A stretch of DNA of 64,000 nt. It comes from Desulfurella amilsii (lineage in GTDB: Bacteria > Campylobacterota_A > Desulfurellia > Desulfurellales > Desulfurellaceae). Each line of letters opens with the position of its first letter. The stretch's first letter is position 1. The notes beneath the pieces were generated by a model that saw only the letters and a program-made list of their open reading frames with translations, was not told where the DNA came from and ran no database searches. The position numbers and the translations under genes were made by a program. Location: assembly GCF_002119425.1 (NCBI RefSeq), contig NZ_MDSU01000018.1, forward strand, positions 372,001 through 436,000. The letters are read 5' to 3'. This document shows, piece by piece, positions 50,381 through 60,409 of this stretch.

Positions 50381-52109
50381 TTTCAAATTGAATCTCTACA
50401 AGACCTTGGTAATAATTATTGCTTTCTAACAATTCTTTGTGAGTGCCAATACCTACAATCTGGCCTTGCTTAATAACAACAATTTTTGATGCACTAAGAG
50501 CCGTAGATAACCTATGTGCTACTAAAAATACGGTTCTGTTTTTAATTAAATTTGCTATGGCTTTTTGAACAAAATTTTCTGCTTCCGCATCAAGGGCGCT
50601 TGTAGCCTCATCTAAAATTAAAATATCAGGGTTTTTCATAATAGCACGAGCTATGGCTATTCTTTGCCTTTCCCCGCCAGAAAGGATTATGGCCTGTTCT
50701 CCAAGATTTGTATCATAGCCTTCTGGCAACTTCATTATAAAATCATGCGCATACGCTAGCTTTGCAGCTCCTATTACTTTTTCTCTATCGGGGTTTTCCA
50801 AACCATATGCTATATTGTTAAAAACTGTATCGGCAAATAATAGAACATTTTGAGACACACTGGCAATTTTTTTTCTTAAACTCTTAAGTTCAAAATCCCT
50901 TATATCAATTCCGTCTATTAGGATCCTTCCTTTTGTTGGGTCATAAAAGCGCGGTATTAAATCCATTAGCGTTGTTTTTCCACCGCCACTTTCGCCTACA
51001 AACGCCACAATTGTTTGTGCTGGAACTTCAAAATTTATATCCTTTAGAGCATATTTTGTACCATCATATGTAAAACTAACATTGTCAAATATGATGGAAT
51101 CTTTTATACCATCAAAGGTATATCCATTGGATTTGATTTCTTGCGTAGACTTGGTATCTAAAATATAGAATACCCTTTCAATTGCACCAACAGAAGAATT
51201 AATACTGTTGCTTGCTTTGGCTATAGTTTTAAATGGCCTATAAAGCATAAAAAGACCAGCCATAAAAGAAAAAAAACCACCTACGCTAATTGTGCCTCTA
51301 AAGACCAGTAAACCACCAAACCAGATTAAAAATGCAATACCCAAAGAGCCAATAAATTCCATTAGAGGACTTGTAATCTCTGATATTCTAAAGCTTTTTA
51401 AGTTAATATTTAAAAACTCATGGCTTTTTTTTAAGAACTTCCCTGTTTCTTTATCTTCTGTAATAAAACCTTTGATTAAGCGAATATTAGAAAAAGACTC
51501 TTGAATAAGTGTGGTAATATTAGCTATCGAAATTTGCCTTTTTTTGCCGAGCTTTTTCATATCCTTGCCAAATTTAATAATTGGGTAAAGAGCAATAGGA
51601 AATACAATAGTAGAAATCAATGCAAGCTTAAAATCAATTGTATAGATAACAATAAATAAAAATATAATGGTAAAAAATTCTCTTATTGCTTCTGGCATAA
51701 CTTTTGCAATTGCATCTTGAAGACGTTCGGTATCGTTTAAAACGCGCGACAATAATTCTGAAGTATGAAATTTCTCAAAAAAATCAATGGGCAAATTGAT
51801 AATGTGTTTAAATATCTGATTCCTAATATTAAACAACACATTTTCTGCCACATACGCTGTCTGGTAGGATTGAATATATGTAAATAAACCTTTAAAAAAA
51901 TAAGTGGCCATAACAGCAAAAGGTAGCAATATCAACATTTTTTTGTCTTTTGCAATAAATATTTTATCTAAAACAGGCTTAATTAAATACGCAGTAAGTG
52001 AAGTTAAAGCGCCCACTATAATCATAGCAACAAATGATAAAATTATCCTTTTCCAGTATGGCTTTAGGTATAATAAGAGTCTTTTTAGGTATTCTTTATT
52101 TATTTTCAT
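50373..52109 (-). CDS. msbA: Lipid A export ABC transporter MsbA-like
   Basis: The 578-residue half-transporter has six membrane helices (about 15-310) and an ATPase domain with Walker A VGESGGGKTT, signature LSGGERQRIAIARAI and Walker B ILILDEATSALD. It flips lipid A-core across the inner membrane. The ATG at 52109 follows AGGAG and overlaps the lpxK stop (ATGA). The longer frame to 52133 is not supported. The lipid A context supports MsbA over a drug exporter. Confidence 0.93.
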   Translation of the reverse strand: MKINKEYLKRLLLYLKPYWKRIILSFVAMIIVGALTSLTAYLIKPVLDKIFIAKDKKMLILLPFAVMATYFFKGLFTYIQSYQTAYVAENVLFNIRNQIFKHIINLPIDFFEKFHTSELLSRVLNDTERLQDAIAKVMPEAIREFFTIIFLFIVIYTIDFKLALISTIVFPIALYPIIKFGKDMKKLGKKRQISIANITTLIQESFSNIRLIKGFITEDKETGKFLKKSHEFLNINLKSFRISEITSPLMEFIGSLGIAFLIWFGGLLVFRGTISVGGFFSFMAGLFMLYRPFKTIAKASNSINSSVGAIERVFYILDTKSTQEIKSNGYTFDGIKDSIIFDNVSFTYDGTKYALKDINFEVPAQTIVAFVGESGGGKTTLMDLIPRFYDPTKGRILIDGIDIRDFELKSLRKKIASVSQNVLLFADTVFNNIAYGLENPDREKVIGAAKLAYAHDFIMKLPEGYDTNLGEQAIILSGGERQRIAIARAIMKNPDILILDEATSALDAEAENFVQKAIANLIKNRTVFLVAHRLSTALSASKIVVIKQGQIVGIGTHKELLESNNYYQGLVEIQFENA

Positions 52110-53038
52110 ACAACTCCTTTTAGTAGCGCGCAATAATCAAGTTTTGCTTCTATATCTAAGTAAACTATCCCAGGCTGTTCAATCTTTACAAAATCTTTGT
52201 ATGTAGTAAGCAAAACTTCAGAACCAGTTTGATGTTTTAGAGATCTTAAAAGCTCTATATCTTTTTTGGTATAGTAATAGTGGTCTTTAAAACACTTAAA
52301 GCCGTTTATTTTAATGCCAAGAGTTTTTATACTTATTAAAAACTTTTGTGGATCTCCAATAGAACAAAACACAAATACACTTTTTGGTTTATCAAAAGCC
52401 CCATTTATATCAAAAAAACCTTTGATCGTAATTTCTGATTTAATCTCGCAATCTCCATCAAAACAAACTATTTTTTGGCACCTTTTAAGACTTTTTTTGC
52501 TATCGCGCAAATACCCAAAAGGCAAATAAAACCTTTCAGAATCTATTATACAAACCTCTAAATCTTTTGCAATTTTTCTGTACTGAAGACCATCGTCAAA
52601 TATTATATACTCTGGTTTAAATTGATTTAGTGATTCTATAGCGCTTAATCTATCTTTGGTGCTAACTATAATTGAATGAGTTTTTTTTGCAAGCATGTAA
52701 GTTTCATCGTTTACAATAGGCGTTTTGTAAAAAATATTACTGCCATCTGATACAATTAAAGTACTTTTTTGTTTGGCTTTGTAGGCATTTGTAATAATGG
52801 CAGTTTTAAAACCAAGCGTATTTAAATAGTTAGAAATTCCTATACACAATGGTGTTTTACCTGTACCACCAGTTTTAATGTTTCCAATGCTAATAATTTT
52901 TACACCATCTACCTTTGTTGTTTTGAAAAACCCAATATCATATAAAAAATTTCTTACATTTACTATAGCCAAATACAGCATTGATATGGGAAACAAGATT
53001 GGTGTTAAAATTTTTTGAAAAAATCTAACATTAAGCAT
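52106..53038 (-). CDS. lpxK: Tetraacyldisaccharide 4'-kinase
   Basis: The 310-residue protein has an N-terminal membrane anchor and an unusual Walker A (SIGNIKTGGTGKTPL) typical of LpxK, with the DDGLQ motif (IIFDDGLQYRKI). It phosphorylates the 4' position of the lipid A disaccharide. It overlaps the DUF374 gene and msbA on either side. Confidence 0.95.
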   Translation of the reverse strand: MLNVRFFQKILTPILFPISMLYLAIVNVRNFLYDIGFFKTTKVDGVKIISIGNIKTGGTGKTPLCIGISNYLNTLGFKTAIITNAYKAKQKSTLIVSDGSNIFYKTPIVNDETYMLAKKTHSIIVSTKDRLSAIESLNQFKPEYIIFDDGLQYRKIAKDLEVCIIDSERFYLPFGYLRDSKKSLKRCQKIVCFDGDCEIKSEITIKGFFDINGAFDKPKSVFVFCSIGDPQKFLISIKTLGIKINGFKCFKDHYYYTKKDIELLRSLKHQTGSEVLLTTYKDFVKIEQPGIVYLDIEAKLDYCALLKGVV

Positions 53039-53612
53039 TGTTAAGCTTGTTTTCTAGCTCAATAACTTTTTCAGTTATCTCTTCTTTTGATTTTACATAA
53101 ATAGGTTCTTTGTATATAAAAGTAAGTGTAGAAAGTGGCTTTGGTACAACAAATTTGTCCCAGCTATTCAATCTCCAAGCATTGCTTGGTTCAAACGCTA
53201 TAGGCACAATCGGATACCCAGAAAGATAAGCTAATTCCAACACACCCAACTTTGCTTTCCTGCGCGGACCCTTTGGGCCATCTGGAGTTATGCCAATATC
53301 ACACCCTTGAGTTTTAATTAGCCTTATCATCTCCAAAAAAGCTTTTTTGGGGTTTCTATTTACAGAACCGCCAATAGTACCCATTTTAAAGTACCTTATA
53401 ACATCGCTTGCTAATTTACCATCTTTGTGCGTGCTTATCAAAATATTGAGATTGTTGCCTAAATAAACAAAAGGTAAAAATAGTATACTTTCATGCCAAA
53501 ATGCATAAATAATAGGTGTATTGATAGATTTTATAGGATATTCTTGAGCGATTTTTATGCGTAAAAAAAGCCTGTAAAATCTCAAAAAAACATAAAAAAC
53601 AAAAGGTATCAT
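53031..53612 (-). CDS. DUF374 lysophospholipid acyltransferase-like protein
   Basis: The 193-residue membrane-associated protein has FWHESILF in place of an HX4D motif, STHKDGKLASDVIRYF, and ITPDGPKGPRRKAKLG, the DUF374 signature near the acyltransferase active site. In bacteria lacking LpxL/LpxM the gene sits in lipid A operons and may add a late acyl chain. Here it lies between lpxB and lpxK with 4-8 bp overlaps. No LpxL homologue is seen in the window. The acyltransferase relation is from family knowledge and the substrate is unknown. Confidence 0.85.
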   Translation of the reverse strand: MIPFVFYVFLRFYRLFLRIKIAQEYPIKSINTPIIYAFWHESILFLPFVYLGNNLNILISTHKDGKLASDVIRYFKMGTIGGSVNRNPKKAFLEMIRLIKTQGCDIGITPDGPKGPRRKAKLGVLELAYLSGYPIVPIAFEPSNAWRLNSWDKFVVPKPLSTLTFIYKEPIYVKSKEEITEKVIELENKLNNA

Positions 53613-54724
53613 ACCAAATAATCTAATATCGCTTTTGCAATCTTTGGTGTTATGGGGTATTGGCCAAGAGCATATTGTATCTGAGCAAGTTCGCGCTTTA
53701 TTTGTAGCCTATATTGAGTATTTTCAAGCATTAATTTTGCTTGCTCATAGATATTTTGAGCTGTTACATTAAATTGAATCAATTCTGGTATAATATTTTC
53801 ACCATGTATAATATTTGGCAAAGCAATAGAGCCTACACCATGGATAAGGGCTTTTCCTACTAGATAGCTTAAATTTGATAGTTTGTATGCTACCACAGAT
53901 GGTAAACCAAACAGTGCGGCTTCTAAAGTAACTGTGCCACTTTTTGTTATTGCAAGCGTTGATTTTTTCATCAAACCGTAGGTATCTGTGTTAATCTCAA
54001 TAAATGGGTATGTCTTTATAAATTGCTCAAAATAGCCTACAAAGTGCTCTTGCGTTGCTACAACAAACCTATAATCATCAAACTCTTTCTTAAGCAAATA
54101 CGCAGCATCAAAAAAAACCTTTGTGTGAAAGTGCAGTTCAGACATTCTCGAGCCCGGCAAAATCAACACAATCTTTTCTGTTTTTGTCTTTTGTTCTAAA
54201 TGCTTATGTAGTACGTCTATAATCGGGTGGCCAAAATAAACAACCTTTGAAGATTTAAAACCGTATTTAACTGCTTGAATGCCAAAAAATGTACGTTCAA
54301 ATGGCAAGATAGGTACTATTAAATCAGCGTACTTAAACAGCTGTTTTATGCGATTCTTCCTCCATGCCCATACCTGAGGTGAAATGTAATAAATAACTTT
54401 CTTGTGATATTTCTTTGCAAACTTTGCCAGTTGAAAGTTAAAATCTGGAAAATCCATTAATATTAATGCATCTACATCTCTTTGAATGATTGTTTTTTTA
54501 ATGATATTCAAAATTTCTACGGCTTTTGGGAGTATATTGAGTGCTTCTTTGAAACCTATTACACTAATATCTTGATAATCGGCTATCTTTTCTGATTGTG
54601 TAGCTAGTAAACTTGAACCAAACGATAAAATCTCAGTATTACTTAAAATATTTTTTAGCTCTTTAGCCAACAAATAAGCATATTTTTCTGCTGATCTTTC
54701 TCCTACGGACAGAAATAATTTCAT
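53609..54724 (-). CDS. lpxB: Lipid-A-disaccharide synthase
   Basis: The 371-residue GT19 enzyme has LSVGERSAEKYAYLLA, DFPDFNFQLAKFAKK, YYISPQVWAWRKNR, LPGSRMSEL and KSGTVTLEAAL. It joins lipid X and UDP-diacylglucosamine. I use the ATG at 54724 because it overlaps the lpxA stop (ATGA). It overlaps the DUF374 gene as well. Confidence 0.95.
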   Translation of the reverse strand: MKLFLSVGERSAEKYAYLLAKELKNILSNTEILSFGSSLLATQSEKIADYQDISVIGFKEALNILPKAVEILNIIKKTIIQRDVDALILMDFPDFNFQLAKFAKKYHKKVIYYISPQVWAWRKNRIKQLFKYADLIVPILPFERTFFGIQAVKYGFKSSKVVYFGHPIIDVLHKHLEQKTKTEKIVLILPGSRMSELHFHTKVFFDAAYLLKKEFDDYRFVVATQEHFVGYFEQFIKTYPFIEINTDTYGLMKKSTLAITKSGTVTLEAALFGLPSVVAYKLSNLSYLVGKALIHGVGSIALPNIIHGENIIPELIQFNVTAQNIYEQAKLMLENTQYRLQIKRELAQIQYALGQYPITPKIAKAILDYLV

Positions 54725-55497
54725 CTTTCTCTGCAAAAACCACGCTCTGATTTTCTTAAAAACTCTATCATATCTATAACATGTTTTGATGGGCTTTCTT
54801 TAAGTTTATCATAGGCTTCATCAAATTTGAGATTGGACCTAAAGATAATTCTATACGCCTCTTTGAGCTTCTCTATATCAGATAAACTAAAACTATTTCT
54901 TCTTAAACCCACTAAATTCAAACCATTAAGTCTAGCCCTATTACCAACAGCGAGTGTAAAAGGAGCTACGTCGAGAGATACACCGCTCATACCGCCAATC
55001 ATTGATAAACTACCAATTTTTACAAATTGGTGGATAGCACTCATACCGCCAATAACTGCGCTATCTTCTACAACTACATGGCCAGCAAATTGTACCATAT
55101 TGGCAATGATTGCATTATTGCCAATAACACAATCATGCGCAATATGCACATAGGCCATAATTAGGTTACCACTGCCAATTTGAGTTTTGCCAATACCGCC
55201 TTTTGTGCCACGGTTGATCATAGCAAATTCTCTAATAGTATTGTTATCACCTATAATTAGCTCACTGTGCTCGCCAGAAAACTTAAGATCTTGCGGTATA
55301 GTTCCAAGCACAGCAGAGTGAAAAATTTTACAATTTTCCCCAATAGTGGTGAATTCATCAATTACCACATGACTTCGGATTTCACAGTTGCCACCAATTT
55401 TTACATTTGATTTTACAATAGAATAAGGTCCGATTGTCACATTTTCGCCCAATTGAACATTATCTTCAACTATTGCCGTTTTGTGTATATTTACCAT
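54721..55497 (-). CDS. lpxA: UDP-N-acetylglucosamine acyltransferase
   Basis: The 258-residue left-handed beta-helix protein has hexapeptide repeats from residue 10 to about 185 (IVEDNVQLGENVTIGPYSIV), the catalytic histidine in MAYVHIAHDC and a C-terminal helical domain with RIIFRS. It adds a 3-hydroxyacyl chain to UDP-GlcNAc, the first lipid A step. The ATG at 55497 follows AAGGAG. An upstream frame overlaps fabZ and is rejected. Confidence 0.96.
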   Translation of the reverse strand: MVNIHKTAIVEDNVQLGENVTIGPYSIVKSNVKIGGNCEIRSHVVIDEFTTIGENCKIFHSAVLGTIPQDLKFSGEHSELIIGDNNTIREFAMINRGTKGGIGKTQIGSGNLIMAYVHIAHDCVIGNNAIIANMVQFAGHVVVEDSAVIGGMSAIHQFVKIGSLSMIGGMSGVSLDVAPFTLAVGNRARLNGLNLVGLRRNSFSLSDIEKLKEAYRIIFRSNLKFDEAYDKLKESPSKHVIDMIEFLRKSERGFCRER

Positions 55498-55507
55498 ATT
55501 TAACTCC

Positions 55508-55939
55508 TTAATCCAATTTTGCACTCATTGTTGCCTCTGCTACAAGCGTATCACTAACAAAACACTTGCCAGACATTTTCCATACTTTCATTTTATGCTT
55601 TATAATTTCAACTCTCATTAGTAAAGTATCACCTGGCACAACAGCTTTTCTAAACCTTGCGTTTTCTATACTCATAAAATAAACTACTCGATTAGCATTA
55701 TCTTCTTCCTCTAAAGACAAAAATGCCAATATTCCACCTGCTTGTGCCATTGCCTCAATTATAACAACTCCAGGCATAATATGTTTTTTGGGAAAATGCC
55801 CTTGAAAGTAAGCTTCGTTGTATGTTACATTTTTTATAGCTTCTATAAATTTGAACTTCTCATAATTTAATACTTTATCTACAAACAAAAACGGGTATCT
55901 ATGAGGTAATATTTCTTTTATCCTTTCGATATCAATCAT
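55508..55939 (-). CDS. fabZ: 3-hydroxyacyl-ACP dehydratase FabZ
   Basis: The 143-residue hotdog enzyme has LPHRYPFLFVDKV (active-site histidine), GHFPKKHIMPGVVIIEAMAQ (catalytic glutamate) and the RFRKAVVPGD region. It dehydrates 3-hydroxyacyl-ACP, competing with LpxA and LpxD for the same acyl-ACP. It overlaps lpxD by 4 bp, the classic lpxD-fabZ-lpxA order. Confidence 0.97.
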   Translation of the reverse strand: MIDIERIKEILPHRYPFLFVDKVLNYEKFKFIEAIKNVTYNEAYFQGHFPKKHIMPGVVIIEAMAQAGGILAFLSLEEEDNANRVVYFMSIENARFRKAVVPGDTLLMRVEIIKHKMKVWKMSGKCFVSDTLVAEATMSAKLD

Positions 55940-56961
55940 TTTTTCTCAAGCTCCTTAATTCTATTTTCTAATTCCTGAATTTTTCTATAAAGCTCCGGCA
56001 ATCGTGGCATTGTTGCGCTAGATTTCAGCCACTTTGCATGATCATACACCGGTATGCCACTGTAAATACCGCTTTTTTTGATATTTGTCCCAACACCAGA
56101 TTTTGCTGTTATTATAGTATTATCAGCAATTTTTAAATGACCTGCTATGCCTACTTGACCTGCTAGAATAACATTGTTTCCTATTTTTGTAGAACCAGAT
56201 ATACCACATTGCGAAACTAAAATAGAATTTTCACCAATTTCAACATTATGGGCAATTTGGACTAAATTATCTATCTTTGAACCTTTTTTAATTATTGTTT
56301 CATCAAGCGTAGCTCTATCGATTGATGTGTTTGAACCTATCTCAACATCATCTTCTATAATTACTTTGCCAACCTGAGGTATTTTATAATGTTTACCATT
56401 ATTATTTACATAACCAAAGCCATCACTGCCTATTACACTACCAGAATGAATTATCACATTGTTTCCAATTTCTACATTCTCACGAATTGTAACATTTGGA
56501 TATATAATGCAATTATCTTTAATAATCGTGTTTTCACCAATATAAACCATAGGCATTATAGAGCTATGTCCTATTTTTACATTTTCTGCTATATATGTAA
56601 AATCTCCAATATAAGCTTCCTCGCTTATTTGCGCTGTTTTATCAATTGAAGCTTTATGACTTTTGAAATTGCTTTTTAATTGATTTTTATAAAAGTAACT
56701 CAAAGCTAAAGCAAACCCAAGATAAGCATCTTTGCATACGACAAAATTTTTATAATTGTAAGCTGAAATATCAAATGCTTGATCAACTATTATGCAACCT
56801 GCTCTAGTAGTAGAAATATATTTGGTGTACTTTTTATTGGAAAGAAAACTAATTTTATGTTCATCAGCCCGATTTAAGCTTGCTACGCCATCTATATCTA
56901 TGTCACTTTTACCCAAATATTGTCCATTAATAATTTGGACTAATTCTTGCACTCCAATCAT
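55936..56961 (-). CDS. lpxD: UDP-3-O-acylglucosamine N-acyltransferase
   Basis: The 341-residue protein has an N-terminal uridine-binding domain (about 1-95), hexapeptide repeats forming a left-handed beta-helix (about 100-290) with the catalytic histidine in LVQIAHNVEIG, and a C-terminal coiled coil (RKIQELENRIKELEKK). It adds the second 3-hydroxyacyl chain. It overlaps the OmpH/Skp gene by 4 bp. Confidence 0.96.
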   Translation of the reverse strand: MIGVQELVQIINGQYLGKSDIDIDGVASLNRADEHKISFLSNKKYTKYISTTRAGCIIVDQAFDISAYNYKNFVVCKDAYLGFALALSYFYKNQLKSNFKSHKASIDKTAQISEEAYIGDFTYIAENVKIGHSSIMPMVYIGENTIIKDNCIIYPNVTIRENVEIGNNVIIHSGSVIGSDGFGYVNNNGKHYKIPQVGKVIIEDDVEIGSNTSIDRATLDETIIKKGSKIDNLVQIAHNVEIGENSILVSQCGISGSTKIGNNVILAGQVGIAGHLKIADNTIITAKSGVGTNIKKSGIYSGIPVYDHAKWLKSSATMPRLPELYRKIQELENRIKELEKK

Positions 56962-57476
56962 TTTTTGCTTTGCTCATATATTTTATTATATACTTTGATA
57001 ACCTGAGGCGTTATATCTAAAGCATCGTTCCAATACACTAATCCCTGGTGTACTTCAAAAACTAAATCAATACTTTCTTTTTGACTAATATTTTTTATTG
57101 TTTCGACAAGACCGTTTATGATATTTTGAGTGTATTCTCTTTCTTTTGATACTACATCGTCTGTGGCATCAGCTTTGTATCGCTCTAAATCTCTTAATTT
57201 TGTTTGATACTCAATTTCCAATTGTTGTTTATCTTTTTTAGGCGTTGATGGGTTTTGAATTTTTTGAGATAAAGTATTTAACTCTTGCTGTTTACTGTCA
57301 ATTACCATTTTCTTCGCCTCTATAATCTTTTGAAGCATAGATTTTGCATCGATGCCTGCTTGACAATCCTGTAGCGCTTTATTTAAATCTACAACAGCAA
57401 CTTTAAGCGCGAATGCATTACTATTAAGCACAAGTAGTGCTGCTAAAACTACAAACCCCGAAAAAAATTTCCTCAT
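56958..57476 (-). CDS. skp: OmpH/Skp-family periplasmic chaperone
   Basis: The 172-residue protein has a signal peptide (to about SNAFA), the VAVVDLNKALQ strand that opens OmpH proteins, and two long coiled-coil helices (about 45-130, with repeats of KQQELNTLSQKIQN type) forming the tentacle arms. It holds unfolded outer-membrane proteins. It lies directly between bamA and lpxD. Confidence 0.9.
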   Translation of the reverse strand: MRKFFSGFVVLAALLVLNSNAFALKVAVVDLNKALQDCQAGIDAKSMLQKIIEAKKMVIDSKQQELNTLSQKIQNPSTPKKDKQQLEIEYQTKLRDLERYKADATDDVVSKEREYTQNIINGLVETIKNISQKESIDLVFEVHQGLVYWNDALDITPQVIKVYNKIYEQSKK

Positions 57477-57504
57477 AAGTCCTTATGCCTCCTTACTAAT
57501 AATT

Positions 57505-59751
57505 CTAAAATAAAGCTCCCATAGAGAACTGAAAAACATAAGATTTCTCGCCATTTTTAGGTGCCAGATTCTTGCCTACCTCTACTCTAATTGGTCCAAG
57601 TGGAGATATCCATTTTATACCTACACCAACATCTTTTTTAAGGTCGCCAAAATCGTATGAATAAAGCCACGAATTACCTATATCGAAAAATGCATCACCG
57701 TATAATTTTAAAGCCTCTACTAATGGAAAAATCGTCTCAGCTTGAGCGTATGCATCCCTTGTGCCACCAATGTAGTTTCCATATTGATCTGTAGGACTTA
57801 CTGTGCCATAATCAAAACCTCTCAAGCTATCTATACCGCCTAAGAAATATCTATCCGCAAGCGGCACTCCTTTCCCACCTATGCCTTTTGCAAAACCAAT
57901 ACTACCTTTTAAGTGGCCTATCATACCCCAAAATATAGGATGGAAATACTCCACAGTATTATCCCACTTAACATACCTTGCGTTTCCGCCAAATCCTGTA
58001 AAACCTAAACTTGACGAAGCAATCGTTCCCTTTGTCGGGAAAATAGTATTGTTAACTGAACTCCATTTTATAAAAGGTGTAATGGTACTTTCTGTCGTAG
58101 TGCCAGCTTCTTGTTGTAAATAATAGCTTGGCGTGCCAGCTGTTATATCAATTTTATTTTGAGATAAAGAATACGAAGCTCCAACACTTAACTGATCGTC
58201 ATAAAATCTCTTTGCAACGGTAAATTTAAAACCGTATGTTTTTTGATTGTAATCCCAACCGTAATATTCCATATTGTACAAATCTAAGCCGACAGATATT
58301 GGCTTATTATCAACCCAAGGGTTTACTAAACTTATATCGAATAAATGGCTATTTGCAGAAAGGTTTGCGTAAAACTTTCCATATACACCTGATCCAAACA
58401 AATTCCTTTGCGTAATAGAGCCCATAACACCTACTTTGTAGTAAGAACTATAACCTACACCTAATGATAACATACCAGTCATTTTTTCTTTTACATTGAC
58501 TTTCATATTTACTTCATCTTTACCTGGAATACGCTCTGTGCTTATCTTTACGTTATCAAAGTAATCCGTGTTATAAATTTTTTCCCTGGATTCTTGTATT
58601 TTTGATTCAGAATATAAACTGCCTTGATTGAGGCGAATTTCTCTTCTTATGACATTATCCCATGTTTTATCATTGCCCGTTATTTCAATTCTGTGAATAT
58701 AGACTTTGTTACCCTTGTTAATATCAAATGTAACGTCAACTGTATGATTTTGTCTATCCAGTGTAACTATAGGGTTAATATCACAAAAAGCATAACCCTT
58801 GTCTGCGTAAGCCGTAGTGAGATCTCCTATGTCTTTCCTTAATTGAACACCATTGAATGTTTTTCCAACTTTTAATTTGACAATTTTTTCAAGGTCTTTT
58901 AATGTATACGGTTCAATATGCTCGTATTTTAAGCTCTTTAATGTATATTGTGCCCCCTCATCAATCGAAATGTCCATATCAATATAGCCTGTGTCTGGCT
59001 CTATATTTACAGTTGGCCCATTAACTTTTACATCAGCATAACCTTTTGACAAGTAGAGATCTCTAATTGCCTGTATATCAGAATCAAGATCCTGTGGATT
59101 TAATTTACCCGTATAAAACCACGGTAAAAAAGTCAGTATATATGGACCATATTTTTCATGATTTTTCATAACATCCAATATTTCGCTAGTTTTTATATGT
59201 TTATTGCCAATAATATTTATTTTATGAACGAAAGTTTTCTTCCCTTCTCTTATGTCAAAAACTATATCTACACGATTACCTGCAACAGGTTCTAGCTTAT
59301 ATGAAACATTTGTAAGGTAAATACCTTTTGACGCATAAAAGCCTACAATAGCCGATATACTTTCCTGCAAGTTTTTTTTGCTTAAAATTTGGTATTCCTT
59401 TACTTTACACACTTTATACAGTTCTTCATCCTTAAACATTTTGTTGCCCTTAAATTTAACAAACCTAATTGCGGGTTTTTCCTTGACATTAAATGTTAAA
59501 ATCACGCCGTTTGAGGTATTGGTTACTTTAGCTGTTACTGTTTCAAAAAAGCCTAAGTTATAAATGTTTTTAATATCTTCGTTAACAGCTTTTATATCTA
59601 AAGACGTATTTGTTTTTTCTTTCACAGCACTTAATATTGTAGGTTTATCTATTCTTACATTACCTTCTACATTAATCTCAACAATATTTTGAGCGTATGC
59701 AAAATTTAGTAACAAAAAAAATATGAACAAAAAACTAACTATTGTCTTCAT
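57505..59751 (-). CDS. bamA: Outer membrane protein assembly factor BamA
   Basis: The 748-residue protein has a signal peptide (to about NFAYA), five POTRA domains (about 20-415) and a 16-strand barrel. The conserved loop-6 VRGF-type motif is represented by SLRGFDYG, followed by the C-terminal FSMGALF. It folds and inserts outer-membrane beta-barrel proteins. It overlaps lolD by 17 bp, so lipoprotein release and barrel assembly genes are coupled. Confidence 0.96.
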   Translation of the reverse strand: MKTIVSFLFIFFLLLNFAYAQNIVEINVEGNVRIDKPTILSAVKEKTNTSLDIKAVNEDIKNIYNLGFFETVTAKVTNTSNGVILTFNVKEKPAIRFVKFKGNKMFKDEELYKVCKVKEYQILSKKNLQESISAIVGFYASKGIYLTNVSYKLEPVAGNRVDIVFDIREGKKTFVHKINIIGNKHIKTSEILDVMKNHEKYGPYILTFLPWFYTGKLNPQDLDSDIQAIRDLYLSKGYADVKVNGPTVNIEPDTGYIDMDISIDEGAQYTLKSLKYEHIEPYTLKDLEKIVKLKVGKTFNGVQLRKDIGDLTTAYADKGYAFCDINPIVTLDRQNHTVDVTFDINKGNKVYIHRIEITGNDKTWDNVIRREIRLNQGSLYSESKIQESREKIYNTDYFDNVKISTERIPGKDEVNMKVNVKEKMTGMLSLGVGYSSYYKVGVMGSITQRNLFGSGVYGKFYANLSANSHLFDISLVNPWVDNKPISVGLDLYNMEYYGWDYNQKTYGFKFTVAKRFYDDQLSVGASYSLSQNKIDITAGTPSYYLQQEAGTTTESTITPFIKWSSVNNTIFPTKGTIASSSLGFTGFGGNARYVKWDNTVEYFHPIFWGMIGHLKGSIGFAKGIGGKGVPLADRYFLGGIDSLRGFDYGTVSPTDQYGNYIGGTRDAYAQAETIFPLVEALKLYGDAFFDIGNSWLYSYDFGDLKKDVGVGIKWISPLGPIRVEVGKNLAPKNGEKSYVFQFSMGALF

Positions 59752-60409
59752 TGGTTAAAACCCCTTCTGATAAAAAATATGTAGTATCACAAAACCGCGC
59801 AATTTTATTGCTATGGGTAGAAATTACCACCGTAGTATTAAACGATTGTTGTAAATCGCGTAGCAGTGACATTAATAACTTTGCATTATTCTCATCAATA
59901 TTAGATGTAGGCTCATCTGTAATTATTACTTTTGGGTTATTTATTAAAGCCCTAGCTATAGCAACTCTTTGTTTTTCGCCACCAGACAAATTATAACTCC
60001 GCTTGTTAAAAAACTCTTGATTGATTCCAACTCTCAATAAGAGCTCTTTTGCATAATCTATTTTTATTATACCATTAATCATTGTGGGAAGCAAAACATT
60101 TTCTAGTACTGAAAGCTCGTTTATAAGTGAATAGAATTGAAAAACAAAACCAATATTGGCATTTCTTAATAAAGCAAGGTTTTTTTTATCCGTAAAATTT
60201 ATTTTTTCTCCAGAAAAATACACGTCTCCACTATCAGGCTCATCCAATAAACCCAATATATGAAGGAGTGTAGATTTGCCAGAACCTGAAACACCCATGA
60301 TGGCTACCATCTGGCCTTCTTCGACATTAAAATTTATGTTGTTTAGTACTAACGTTTCACTTTTACCGCTTTTAAAAGATTTTTTTATATTAGAGGCGCT
60401 TAAAATCAC
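59735..60409 (-). CDS. lolD: Lipoprotein-releasing ABC ATPase LolD
   Basis: The 224-residue ATPase has Walker A GVSGSGKST, signature NLSGGEKQRVAIARALI and Walker B VIITDEPTSNID. With LolC/E it releases outer-membrane lipoproteins. The start is GTG at 60409, overlapping the lolC stop as GTGA. The length is typical. Confidence 0.93.
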   Translation of the reverse strand: MILSASNIKKSFKSGKSETLVLNNINFNVEEGQMVAIMGVSGSGKSTLLHILGLLDEPDSGDVYFSGEKINFTDKKNLALLRNANIGFVFQFYSLINELSVLENVLLPTMINGIIKIDYAKELLLRVGINQEFFNKRSYNLSGGEKQRVAIARALINNPKVIITDEPTSNIDENNAKLLMSLLRDLQQSFNTTVVISTHSNKIARFCDTTYFLSEGVLTNEDNS

